Shown here: one piece after another, positions 1 to 11,929 of the stretch | Position numbering within the stretch: the stretch's first letter is position 1 | How the letters are laid out: the number at the start of each line of letters is the position of its first letter | Origin: Takifugu bimaculatus | Taxonomy: Eukaryota; Chordata; Actinopteri; Tetraodontiformes; Tetraodontidae | Assembly (NCBI GenBank): GCA_004026145.2 | Contig: CP034990.1 | Coordinates: forward strand, 18,554,176-18,618,175 | Length of the DNA: 64,000 nucleotides | Direction: 5' to 3' | Notes under the pieces: model-generated | Told to the model about the DNA's origin: nothing | Databases searched by the model: none | The model's input: the letters and a program-made list of their open reading frames with translations, nothing else | Made by a program: the position numbers and the translations under genes

Positions 1-2787
1 TTACATGGTTTGCAGGCTTGTCATCAGAGATACTTGTCTCTAATTTATCCTCCTCTGAAAGGGTTTGGATTGCGAGGTCCTTGAAAATGTGCATGACCTC
101 AGATAGCGGTGTAAATTAGACAATTCTCAAAATTTGCCCGTGCCGATTCTGTGTTCAGCATTCCGAGCACGCGCGTTGAACAGATATGCTGAGGTAGATC
201 AATGGTCGCTGTCCTGTTTGCAAAATTGTGTTGGGCTTGAGGGACTGTCTGAATCACCGACGACAAGCCCTGCGCCCATGCCCACACTCTGGCTGGGCGC
301 TAGCTGATCACATTAACATGAGATTAGATGGAGAGGAGAGCACTCCCCGGAGAGAACTTAAAATGTTTTCTCTGTAAAAGCCAAAAGCAAAACGCAAAAA
401 CATTAATAATCCCACCAAATCAGTTTTTGGGACAGTTATGTGTCCTCTCAACGTGTACACCACAGCATCCACAGCAAGGTTCAACACAGTAAAGGTGCAC
501 TGTTTCATGCTTGGATTATCTCATCACTTTAATAGAGATAACTGCAGTTATCTGATTAGGAGCAATCCGATTAACACACTTTGATTTGCTCTGATGTCTT
601 TGTGCATGTTTACCCCTCAGTCTGATTCATTCTGCTCTTGTGCATCTGCGCTTGTGTAAAGAAACAAACGGTGGAAAAGGGGAGCGAGGTAGCGACAACG
701 GTGGAGAGCAACAGACAACAAAGGCGTCGTGTAAATGAAGGAAACCAGCAGCCTGAGAAATAACAGGCGAAATCAGTCTTATGTCACACATGTGAACCTG
801 CTCTAAAATCAGATAATTGGACTGAAACATTTAAATCAGGCTTTGCGCAGGATGGCCACATCTGAACGCACCACACACAATTATCTGTTTACCTCTAGGT
901 CAGACCCATTTATTTTATTCTGTTTTCACTGGTAGTTGAACAGAGAAGAAACTGTTTCCCAGAGATCCAATCAGAACACCTGCTGTCAGTGCTAATCTCT
1001 CGAGGACGGCGTCCTTATCTATCCTCTCATCCTGCAGTGAGAAGATGGCCGAGTACTAACTCCCCCCAAAAAAGCGAACCCCGGCTTTCAGCTAATCTGA
1101 GTGATCATGTAGTGTTTAAGGCAGAGAGGCGTCGCTGCGAGGCAGAAATTCTGCACAGTCCGGAGGAAAAGGAGGTACTTTTCCCTCACGTTATTGTCTT
1201 CGGCTCATTTTGTGGTCAGAACAAAGAAAAAATGTACTGGGCGGCACGAAACAACAAAAAAGCTGGACGGTCATTTGTCTAAGTCAGTGTGAGGCAGCCA
1301 GACGGAAGCAGAATCATCCGGTATTGGTCTGGACAAAAGGTTGCTAATAGATGTCGGTTAGCTTTTCAATGGACTCACAGAAATGCATCTAATAACTGCA
1401 TTCAACAATGTGAAAAAGAACAGAAAGCAGATTTTGACCCTAATTTAAATCTTAATGAGAATGATGTCTTGTAACGCTTAGCCAAACCGGTTGGCCATTT
1501 TAACAGAAGGCAAAATCCAGTTGGAACATCAATACAGCTGTGTTATTGGACGGTTCTGCCCTTCCCTGGCTCAGCAGGAGAGGAGCTCAAATAGAGAAAA
1601 CACCAGATTACCAAGGGGAGCAGGGAGTCAGAAAATTAGCTAAATGGTTTGCTGATGGCTTCACATCTCCTGAGCTGAAGCTCCAGGAGGTAGAAATGTG
1701 TCAGTCTTGGCTCCACTGGCCTGATAGAACAAGCAAACTGCTCAATAACATCCTGCATCTCTGCAATGCCTGTTAGGAGCTTTTCCTTATTCCTCATTTA
1801 AAATTATAATCCAGATCACAGTGGGTGTACATATAATAAAAGATAATTATACATCGTCATGCATAATGTCATGAAAATGAGTAACCAGGAGGATTTTTTT
1901 TTTGTATAATTAAAAACTACCATAAATTAGAGGTGACAGGTATTCATGAAAATGGCACACGCTCAAAGAAAGTGCTTCACCTCTGTGTAATCTCTCCTTA
2001 AACACTCAGTGTCTTCATTAAATACGGTAAATATGCTCATGTGTGGACCAGGAGGGTTTTGTACCTCAGGGAGGGAGTCATCGGCCATTCTGGGACACAG
2101 CAGAGCTCAGTACTGGACACACAAGGCGACTCAGTCGTCATGGAAAAAAGGTTCTGGGTTCACTTGGGTTTGCATGTAGTCCAGTTACCCTCACTGGTGT
2201 ACGTGGTGTGTGTCCTCTAATGGGCTGTTGACCTGACCTGACCTCTCCCAGTGACTGCTGGGATTAATCCAGCACCTGACCCTGATCAGGAGGGATCCAC
2301 TCAGCAGAAAACAGACAGATGAGCAGATATATAAACTGATCAATAACAACTCTTGCAGCTTGTTTTGGTCACTCATTATGATTATTATCATTTCTCATGA
2401 AAGTGCTGAGGCGTCACATTGGTGAAATGGGTCGGACCGTTGCTCCTTCCTCCTCACTACGCAGCTGAACATTATGCACCTGCAGCCCACTGGATCCATC
2501 AATATTCCTAATGCTGGTTTACACAGCGAAGGACACGACCTGGGACTTTCTAATTTATTTTAATTTACACTACAGATGTACTGAACACTCATTATTATTC
2601 ATCGTTTTATGATGTATTTGTATTAATCTATTATAATCAAATTCTAGGAACTGTATTTCGTCCTCTAGGATCAAGAGAGATATGTTCTCTATTAAACATG
2701 TCACAGAACTGGATGTTTTCAGAGGTGTCACTGAATCAGGCCCAAACCCTGATTATATTATCCAAGACGCTCTCACAGCTCCGTCTG

Positions 2788-2811
2788 CCCCCCCCCCCCC
2801 CCCCCCCCCCC
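2788..2811. repeat. homopolymer C tract, 24 bp
   Basis: An uninterrupted run of C on the plus strand, followed by CTCCCC. The complementary G run can form quadruplex structures. Confidence 0.95.
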
Positions 2812-5800
2812 TCCCCTTTGTCGGTTCAGGTTGAGAAGTATTGGCACTGATAGCTAAATCCCACTCGGTACGTGCTGTAGTTTTGTTCCTGCCGTGTGTT
2901 ACACATGTTGACAGATGCCTCGCAGCACAGGCCCAGACAGGGGTAGATCCCGGCAGATTGGAGTGACGGGAGGGGGGGGTCTCAGACGAGCCGTGCCGTG
3001 ACAAACTGCTTCGGAGCTGCTTTCGGTCTGCGCCTCCGGTGTGTCCTGGTGCCTGTGTGTCTGGTTTCAGCCGGTGAGCACGGACCTGTCTGCAAAGCCT
3101 CCGTGTCATCAGCTCACGCAGGGAATCCTAATGCGCCCGTTGCCTCAGCAGACATACACGCACTGAATTACAGTTAGAGAGACAGTATAGAAATTTTGAG
3201 GGCTCCAGAAATACGCGTTGGCTGTATAAAACAAAACGAACCGAATGACAGCATCTGCTTTAATGAAACCCAGAGCTTGACCTTCATACAAGGAGCACTG
3301 GCAAGGGAAAAAGCCTAGCATGGAGAAAGCCTGAGCAGGACCAGGTTCATATTGGAGGAGAGGCTCTTGGGTAAAGATCTGTCTGTTATGAAGCTGACAA
3401 GTTTAATAACTGGCTTTTCAAAAACTTGTTAGTTTTGAGCAATTATTCCCACTCCCCTGGTGGAGAACTCCTACTGTAGCTGACTGATTTCACATGTATT
3501 CTGGGTTAACCTTTCAAGCATGATCACATCAGCTCATTCAATTTCCCGGTATTGTTTAATATCCCATACATCCCATGACACTGGAGCCATGTGTAACTAA
3601 CCCCTGAGAGGATTCATCGCATTCTTGGGAGAAAAAAACCATTAGTAAGCAGGAGAAAAGGGCTCCAGCAGCCACGTAACTGGCTTCCATCTTTATAAGA
3701 AATGCATGGCCAGGGTGGGCTTGTTTAGATGGCAGCAGCATAAATACAATAATCAATATGAAAGAGTCAAGGAGACCCTGGCAATCACTCCTGTTCAGAT
3801 CCACAGCCCAGTTCTATATCCTCGCTCTTGTTCAATATCAACTGAATTATTCCCCCGCCACCACGGCATCTACTGTTCAAAACGTGGGGAGACGGCTGAA
3901 TTAAACATTTATTTTTTGATTTGACAGTTCTGAGTTACGAGCCCCGCGATTCAGCTTACTGTAATAACCAAACCTGAGGCGGTGGCATCAGTGCTGGCCT
4001 CAGGAAAGAAATTGCACTTCAGAGCAAACAAATTCCATGAAAAATAACTTTATTTGCATACATATGGAACTGCATTTGTGAGAGACTGCAAAAAAAAAGG
4101 AAAAAAGTCCAACGCTGCAAATGAAATATAGGGACGGTCTTTCTTTGTGATGGGTCTTCCCCTGCTCATAATTTTCTATCTTATGACAGCTGCCACATAT
4201 TTAAAAGAGGTCAACAGTTTCATTTTCAGCTCAGCAAGCAGTTGGAATGAAACGCCTGCAACCAAACTACGAGTTTGAGTGCATCGATTAGGAACTCAAG
4301 AGGAACACCTCTGCTGATCAGCACTCCAGAAAAGTCCCAGTGCTCGGATAAATACACGGTAGATGTTTGATAGATAAATCCTGGTGGTATCTGACAAGCG
4401 TTTCACACTGCTACAGTACTGAGTCAAGATATTCTGTCTTTTTATAGCCATCAAGCAAATACTCACCGATCCGCCTCTCTCTCAAGACCACAAAACCCTT
4501 TTTGACAGTGTGAAGTTGTTTGCAGATGCTGCCGCACTGCTGGTGTTTGATGGCGCTGGCCAGTCTTACCATTCACACGCCAGTTGTGTGGACGTTCTCT
4601 GCCTGCAGACATCCACACAGTGCAGCGGGAAGAAATGGAAAGATCGCCGCCCGCATTTTTATTTTCACTCAACATGAGTGCCGTGAAAGAAAAAAAAAAC
4701 CCCAACAAACACAACCAATAAACGTGACCCGGACTCCCCCAAAAAAGAAATCTAAAATTGTTGGAATAGAAACAAAAGAAAAATAAACCCCAGACAGATG
4801 GAAAGAGCTAAGAAACTGCAGAATGTCTAACTGAGAATAGTCACTCTTTGAGGATTTATAAAAATAAACTCATATCACACTGATTGATCCTCCCACTCTG
4901 CTGCGCCGTTTTTGGCTCATGGATGATCAAGCTGGTTTTACAGCAGACTGAGTCTAAAGCAAACAGTCATTTCATTTTAATAGCTTTCCCTCTTCTTCGT
5001 AATATGCTGCGATTTTGTTTTATGCTGCCATGATTTCACATCTACGAGGATCTGCAAGCATGTCCAACATGGGGAGGATTTAGTCGTTTGGCTAATTGAT
5101 ACAATTCTGCTCCAGAACAAAGTGCTGAACCGGAGCTGAGTTTTCCTCAGAGCAGAAAAGAACTGGAAAAAAGTAAAAATTTCAATATAAAACAGAAATA
5201 CGCTGTTTGAATCCGCTGTGTTAGTTTGCAGCCCGCCCAACCAGGATGTGAGATGCAGTTTTGCTCCCAGGAGGTCTGCAAAAATCATTCTCCAGATTGT
5301 TCAACCACACAGAATGTTAATTTTGCCTGAACGTCAATACGCCATTGTGCTCTATAGGGAACAAAAAGACTCACTTGGAAGAATTATCAGAAACAGAGTG
5401 GAATGCTTCAGGGATAAAAAAAACAACAAATGTCTGGACCCGAGTCGCGTTTTGAGCGTCGGCAAACATCATTAACCAAAAGTTCATGTGTGAACGAGCT
5501 CCATTTGGGCAGCAGAGGAGATTAAACACGGAATCAACGGAAGAGGCGAGTTTAGCTCTGCTCTCCAGATGGCCCGATGTGTGAATTGTGCGAGCTGGGT
5601 GGAAAACGTCGACCTATCTGCGACAGAATCAGCACCTCCCACTCAGTTTAACGCTGCGGCTGAATCAGGCTCCCTATAGGAGCTCATGACTCACGCAGCC
5701 TGCTGTGCTCCATTAAACCTCTAATGATGCTCTGCAGCTTGAATTAAGAATCCAATATTAGTGTCAAAAACACATGTTTATCACCAAAAACACAGGAGAA

Positions 5801-7034
5801 AAGTGCTGGAATTATTAGCTGGTGTGCAGCAACAGAAAAGGAGACTATTTCTCATTTCTATTTGCCCCAGAGTCGGCGTGTTATTACACCTTTATGACTG
5901 GGTCTGTTTGTGTAACATGTTGTGATGCCAGAAGTTTTCCCTGAATCATCTCGGCATTATACTGTAGCAGCTACAATGCTTAAGATATAAATGATCTGTT
6001 CTATTAGGAAGGACAAGCACACTAGTGGTTATTTTAAAGGCTGTGCTGTTGTTATATAAAGGGGACGTTTCTTTGCAGACGTGACACTTTCCGGGTAGAG
6101 TGTTGTGGGCAGGCAGCCGTGATGGATGACAACGTCGGCCCGGGATTTAATAGCTTCTTAGCACTCTAACACCACGGGCATTGCTGCCACTGCTGCCATT
6201 TTGAAAGTAGCAGGTCAATTTGTTGATGCTCATTAAATATGCATCCCTTTATGGCTGCGCCGGGCCACATTTTTATTTACCCCCTGCGGCGAGGAACGGC
6301 ACCACAGCACGACGGGGCGTCGCCATCCATTCAGTCTGACCTAACGTAAGTGAGCAGGATTTGCTGACATCTAGTGGTGAAAAAGAATGGACAGAAACAG
6401 CAACTTTTCCCTGAGGTTAAAGGTCAGAGCTGCTCTGCGGCATTTGTAATGAGAGAGGGATTCGAGGCGGAGCCGCATCTCTGTCTTCTGACCATCCATC
6501 AGCTCACAGACCGCCGCGCTAGTGCGTGCTGTCGTTCTTCCGCCTGCACCTTTGCATCCGCCAGAGGCTCGCTGGTGTTTGCCGGTGTTCCCCTCGTGTT
6601 TGTTTCCCCTGCTTCATTAGCATTTCAAACAGTTTCGGCATATGAAAATCCATCACACCTCTTCTTTCAGGGAAACAAGATCAGGGTTTGGCGCCCCGGT
6701 GCCTCGCGCAGCTCAGGTCATTTGTTTTGATCGAGGACGGCAGACCGAGAAGCATATTAAAGAGGGGATTGCTAATGAAGTAGTCCTCTGTTGCTTTTTC
6801 GTCTGGAGTTCTTCCACCTGACTTTCCGGCCTTCTCATTGATTGAGAATTTTCCAAGGTGTCCGGATTTGTTGTCAGCTGCTGCAAATGTGCTTCCGAGT
6901 GTTCGTTTACACCTGTTTTTGTTCATTTTGCGGTGAATCAAACTAGTTGCTTGTTGGCATTGATGACAAGGGGGGAGGAAAAAAAGGAAAAAACACAATA
7001 GAAGGTCTCTCTGCATCAGAAAACACATGCTTTT

Positions 7035-7098
7035 AAAGCTTTCAGACTATTCTAATGTCTACCGTTAGGAGCCATTACTAGAATAGTCTGAAAGCTTT
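7035..7098. repeat. perfect inverted repeat, 20-bp arms, 24-nt loop
   Basis: The arm at 7035-7054 is the exact reverse complement of 7079-7098, with 24 nt between. Each arm ends in the palindrome AAAGCTTT at the outer side. Pairing stops abruptly at both ends and no target-site duplication is obvious. Confidence 0.9.
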
Positions 7099-10000
7099 GA
7101 GTTTTGTCATGTGGAGGCTAACCTACACAGGCTTTATGGACAATTTGGGAATGACACTGATGTATATGGAGCAGACCTTTTCAGACATTTGAATCTTACG
7201 TTGCCATCTGTGCAGACCTCAGTAGCTGACAAGGTATGAGGGCAACACTCTCCTCAGGGCAGCCGTATGTGGCCTGGACTATTCTTGGCACTTCATTTCT
7301 CTTTTTGGGCTAAACTCAGAAATGATCAAAGATCACTCCTCTACGCTGTGACATCACCTATCATTAGTCTTATATACGGTATATATATATTTATATATTG
7401 CTAATGGCTTTTGGCTAAAACAGAACCAAAGTAATACTGACAAATGTATTCTCCATTTTTGTCAATGATTTAGTAGAACGCTAAAAAAAAAAATCAGTTC
7501 TGTCTTCTTCCGCTTATCTGGAAAGCCAGATTCTGATGAAGGCCCTTCAATCCTCTCTCTGCAGCCAACCACTTCCAGCTTCTCTGGGAGAACACCAAAG
7601 ACTTTCAAGGCAAGATCAGGCGACGTGCTGGGTCTCTCTCGAGGTCTCCTTTTTGTGACCAGGAGTGTGCAATCCACCCTTTTGTGACTCTGACTCTCAA
7701 GTGTAGAGCACTTTAGCATGATCTAAAGGTCACTGTTCAGTAAAACCAATACATCACATCACTGGAAATAGGAACAGAATCACATAGAATCCCCACCAAA
7801 AATGATGGGCTCAAGGATTTCCCCCACAGTAAACAGAGAACTGGAATTATTATATTTACTTTAAAGCCCGGTGGCTACAGATGTGTGCCGCACCCTCTGA
7901 CGTTTGTCTGACAGATGTCATTTACCATAAACGCAGCTTTGAACATGCTAGCATGAACATTTACCCAGGACTCAGGACTTTGAGGTGCCAGAAAAATTGC
8001 TTCCGTGTATATCCATCCATCAGGACCAGTCAGCTAATGAAAAAGACGGGATGCATCTGCAATGACAAATATAAGCTCTGTGAGAAGAGTATTGCTTCCT
8101 CTGATTAGAGGCTTCAAATGTGTTTTTATCTGTAAAATTAATCTTGCAATTCTTCAAGGGGGAATAGCAGCAGGAGCTGATGTGATGTGACAGGTGGAGG
8201 GTCCTGATGACCCAACAGCCGTGTGTCGTACACAACCTGGGAAGACGTCTGCAGGGGAAGAAGCTCTGGAAGCTTTGGAGGCCTTCACTGTCAGATCTCC
8301 TCTTCTGGAGGATCCAGTTCAGCCCCCTGTGTATGAGCACCAGTGCAGGAACACTGCAGACTGGGGTTGTTTCCCGCTCCAGGGAGGGAGTCGTTTTCCA
8401 GACTGTGGTGATTAAACTCTGAATGCGTGTCACGAACTTAAGCCTTTCAGATGAAAGTGGGCTGCCTGAAGTTTCCAGGTCGCTGGTGTCAGCCAGCAGT
8501 CACAGGACAGACGGCTGTTGGAAAACTGAACCGTAACTATGGATCCAACTGAACGTCGCACCTCCCTCTCAGGCGTGATTAAAGTTTGATGAACTTCTCA
8601 CAGACTCCTTTGGTTCTCTATGACTTGACAAAAACGCCAGCAAAGAAAAATAAGTGGTTTTTTTTGGTTTTCAGCCTTTTTTTCTAATTAAGATGTGAAT
8701 GCTAGATTAGGAAATCGAGTGAAAATCAAAATAGGGCTTCAAATGTTTAAATGAAGCAGGCCGAGTCTCATCATTTCTCATTTGTAAAACACACACTGGA
8801 GCCCAGATCTGAAAAGGCTGCAGAATTTTACACAACAGCCATTTGAAACTCCAAACAAAAGGCTATTAGAATAAATATAATTGACTAAGGAGTCTCTTTC
8901 ACTCTTCTCTTCAGACAAAGTAAATGGGAATGATGATTGGTGATTGATTCGGTGGAACGGGAGCTGATGACTGTCAAAAGAGGACTCACACAGAGACACG
9001 TGGGTTTAACGCAGGAAAATGCAACAAAAGACTGGAGCCAAAAGAGCGCAGATAATACGGTCAATACCCATATTCTCTGTTTAATCTGATTTATGGGTCT
9101 CTTTCGCCAGCATGATCCATCACTGCCAATAGCTATTACATTGTAGTGTGTAAAAAATTCACAACGCTGACATTCGCTCACTTGTTTATCACGTATTGAA
9201 TATAATTGTGTTCCCACCGTACAGGAAAAGCCTCCTGTTTTCAATGATTGGGCTGCAGGACAGGAGCTCATACAATGATGTGATGGTGGATGTGCAGAAT
9301 ATAGTATCATTTTCTTTTCATAATGGGTGAGATTATGGAGTTTTATAAATATTTTGCGCGGCATAACCACAAAACTTCAACACAGGTGTCAATTTGTTTG
9401 CACAGAGCGACACATTCAACTCTGCCAAGCAAAAACCAGGCAGAGATTAAAGTTCCATCTGCATCTGTGGGCAATTACACGCTGTCATATTTTTAGTTCC
9501 TCTTCTCACCTCTGCTTCTGCAGAACACGCAGTTTAGGCCTTGTAGCCATGGCTACGCAGCTCCAACCCTGATTCGCTCTCACAGAGGAAAATTAACGGT
9601 GACATTTATCCACTGGTGAAACATTTTACCTGCACACAAAACACACCCGCATGCCGTGTTCTGCAAGTCTGAAGGCCTGTGTTCCTTTTCCAAGGAGAAG
9701 CAGGAGCTTCCATCATGTTCCAGCCGTGTGACAGCATCTCTTCGGCCGCCCGTCACTCACCCGCAGGCAGCAGCGCGCAGGAGAAAACACCCCTCTCTGC
9801 ATCGCTCCTGCCAGTCTCACCTCTGACAGGCTGCTTCCCTTCGCCGTATGTTTAACTTATTCCACGGTTCACGGCGTGGCTGCTCCCAGGAAAGCACACC
9901 TGAATGTTTTATGTCTCTGTCTCAGTGGCAGAAAGTAATGACGAGACATGTAAAGTTGGCTGGCAGAGGCGCCTCCCCAAAGAGGGGACCACGAGATGAA

Positions 10001-11375
10001 TTATGAAGACTGGCAGAAAGGCAGAGAAGGAGGTGCACGGAGGGCGCTGTAATGGGCGTGGATCTTATTTCAACAGCTGTTTGTCTTTTGGGTGATTAGT
10101 TATGCGCCAATTGGTCAGTGTGGTTTAAAAGGTTGGAAAATGTTGATTTGATCGTCTATTAAGTGGAGAACTGTGAGGGTAAAAAGACATGATGCTGAAC
10201 TGTTGGCTTTGGCTTCAACCTACAACAAGCCAACTACCGTTTAAAAGCTTAGAAAGTGGTAACTGTGCTTCCATTTTATTGTTATTAATAAGTATTATGG
10301 GTGTGTTACTGGCTGGCTTAAATTCCAGTTTAGGTGGAATATTGTTTAAAACTCATTTTTATTATGTTTCTACCAGTTCTCTGCTTTAATATCTATTCAT
10401 TATTAGACTGAACAATGTTAATAAATAATGTTACTTGAGAAATACTAAAATCTGCCTTAATTACAGTCCATGTAAATGTTGCTTTTCTGGAGCAAAAGTT
10501 CCACATTAGGGCTGGCACGATACCGAAGTTTTTAAGATGAACGAGATACACTCTCTGGTGACGACTTGCTTACTTTACATTTTTAATATCTAAATTAATA
10601 AGCAAATTCCAGAAAGGCATCTTTAATGCCGGATTCTCAGGGAATTTCAGGTCTCGGTTGCACATTTGATGCCAGCTAGTATAAAAAAAAGGCATTTTGG
10701 CCAACAAGGAGTTAAATATGTTGAGTAATGAATGTATGTATGAGACAGCATTAATAAAATGCACATGCATCACATCCGTGGTCATTTTAATGCTTTACCT
10801 GATGTTTAAATCCGCATATCTGAAGGAGTGGGAGGCTGTAGAAATAGTGTTGTGTTGACTTTCGTTTAAAACTCAGCCGAGCTGCATGTGTTAGTGAGGG
10901 AGGCCCCTTTGATGAAAGTGGGTTTCCATGTATATTTAATGCCATGGTTTGCAGAACTCGGCGTGAACGCGGATGGAGATGAGGAATGGTGCTTTTCAAA
11001 AGAGGCCGCGCCGCTCGACACCAGCCAGAGTGACATCTGTTGTGTGTTCATGCATCCCTCTGCATTGTTCAGCCGAAGGTCAACATCTATGAGCCGGAAC
11101 AGCGTTTGTATTCATGTAAAAACCTGTTGCATAAGCTACAGATGTGAGATGCTGCATATTTTTGCCTTTTCTTGAGCTGCGCACCAGCCTGGAACGTGGT
11201 CTTCTCCAAAATCTATTAAAGTTTGACAGCAGATTTTAGTTCTTTCAATCTCAATGAGACTGTCCCTTGAACGGCACAAAAAGGCACTTCACTCATCCAC
11301 TTACGGCAGTCATTTTACTGTTACCTTTTACAAATATTGCCAAATATTAAGACTTTAAAAAATATTGTTTCTGGA

Positions 11376-11381
11376 TTTATT
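11376..11381 (-). promoter_or_regulatory. galnt18: candidate poly(A) signal for galnt18
   Basis: AATAAA on the minus strand, about 400 nt after the stop codon and the first such hexamer met downstream. A second one lies at 10358-10363. The 3' end actually used cannot be told from sequence. Confidence 0.4.
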
Positions 11382-11782
11382 ACAGTGTTTCCCCACATCT
11401 GCACAGGTGATTCACACCAACAAACCTGAGACACTTCATGGTTAAAAATGACAGCTCCAGAAAGCTACACAGTAGCAGTAAGACACAAACGGATTCTTTT
11501 ACACCCTTTAAGTCAACAAAATCTGACTGTGCTGAATTTTACCACAAAGTATATTAAATATTATACCCTCCAAATTTGGAAAAGCAACCAATCGTAGGCA
11601 AAATGAACCCTCGCTCCATGGACGACGTCGTGGAGTGCAAAAATAACCATGTTCAGCCATGCACTGTTCTTATGTCGGACCTCTGCAGCGCTTTCACACA
11701 AAACACACACATCAATGTATTCACACACGCACAGAACTAGTCTAGTAAGTGTCCAGTGTGCTGCCTTCCTTGGAAGGGCGGA

Positions 11783-11929
11783 TCATACGGAGCTGTTATA
11801 CAGCACATTTGTGATGAACCATTTCTGTCCGGTGCATTTCTGCAGAGTCAGCTGGTAGCCAAACTCATTGTCGCTGCTCGCCACCAGCTCCAGGCACCTC
11901 TTTGATTTCCTGTTCTGAATGGGTCCTCC
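11783..11929 (-). CDS. galnt18: galnt18 exon 11 (lectin domain end and stop codon)
   Basis: It encodes residues 562-609 and the TGA stop at 11783-11785 (GGPIQNRKSKRCLELVASSD, then NEFGYQLTLQKCTGQKWFIT, then NVLYNSSV). The acceptor is ATCTTTTCAG/GGAGGA. It holds the third lectin repeat with CLEL and the QKW (QxW) motif. The last four residues differ from the mammalian end, but the length of 48 residues is the same. An 86-codon frame in another register overlaps it and is a shadow. Confidence 0.96.
   Translation of the reverse strand, partial: GGPIQNRKSKRCLELVASSDNEFGYQLTLQKCTGQKWFITNVLYNSSV

Larger units (their letters stand above)
1..11375. other. 3' flank of galnt18 without a recognisable gene
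   Basis: No open frame here resembles a known protein or shows a chain of exons with compatible splice sites. The longest frames (8885-9370 and 8020-8433, minus) are unmatched, low-complexity translations. The visible structure is a C tract (2788-2811), an inverted repeat (7035-7098) and a short AT dinucleotide run near 7380. Distant enhancers could lie here, but nothing in the bases marks them. Confidence 0.6.

Noticed and set aside
2753..3109. 118-codon minus-strand frame with a glycine run
   Set aside because: The glycine run is the C tract at 2788-2811 and the rest has no recognisable family or splice partners.
8020..8433. Overlapping plus and minus frames that could be exons of another gene
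   Set aside because: Neither translation resembles a known protein and no chain of compatible exons is visible in the flank.
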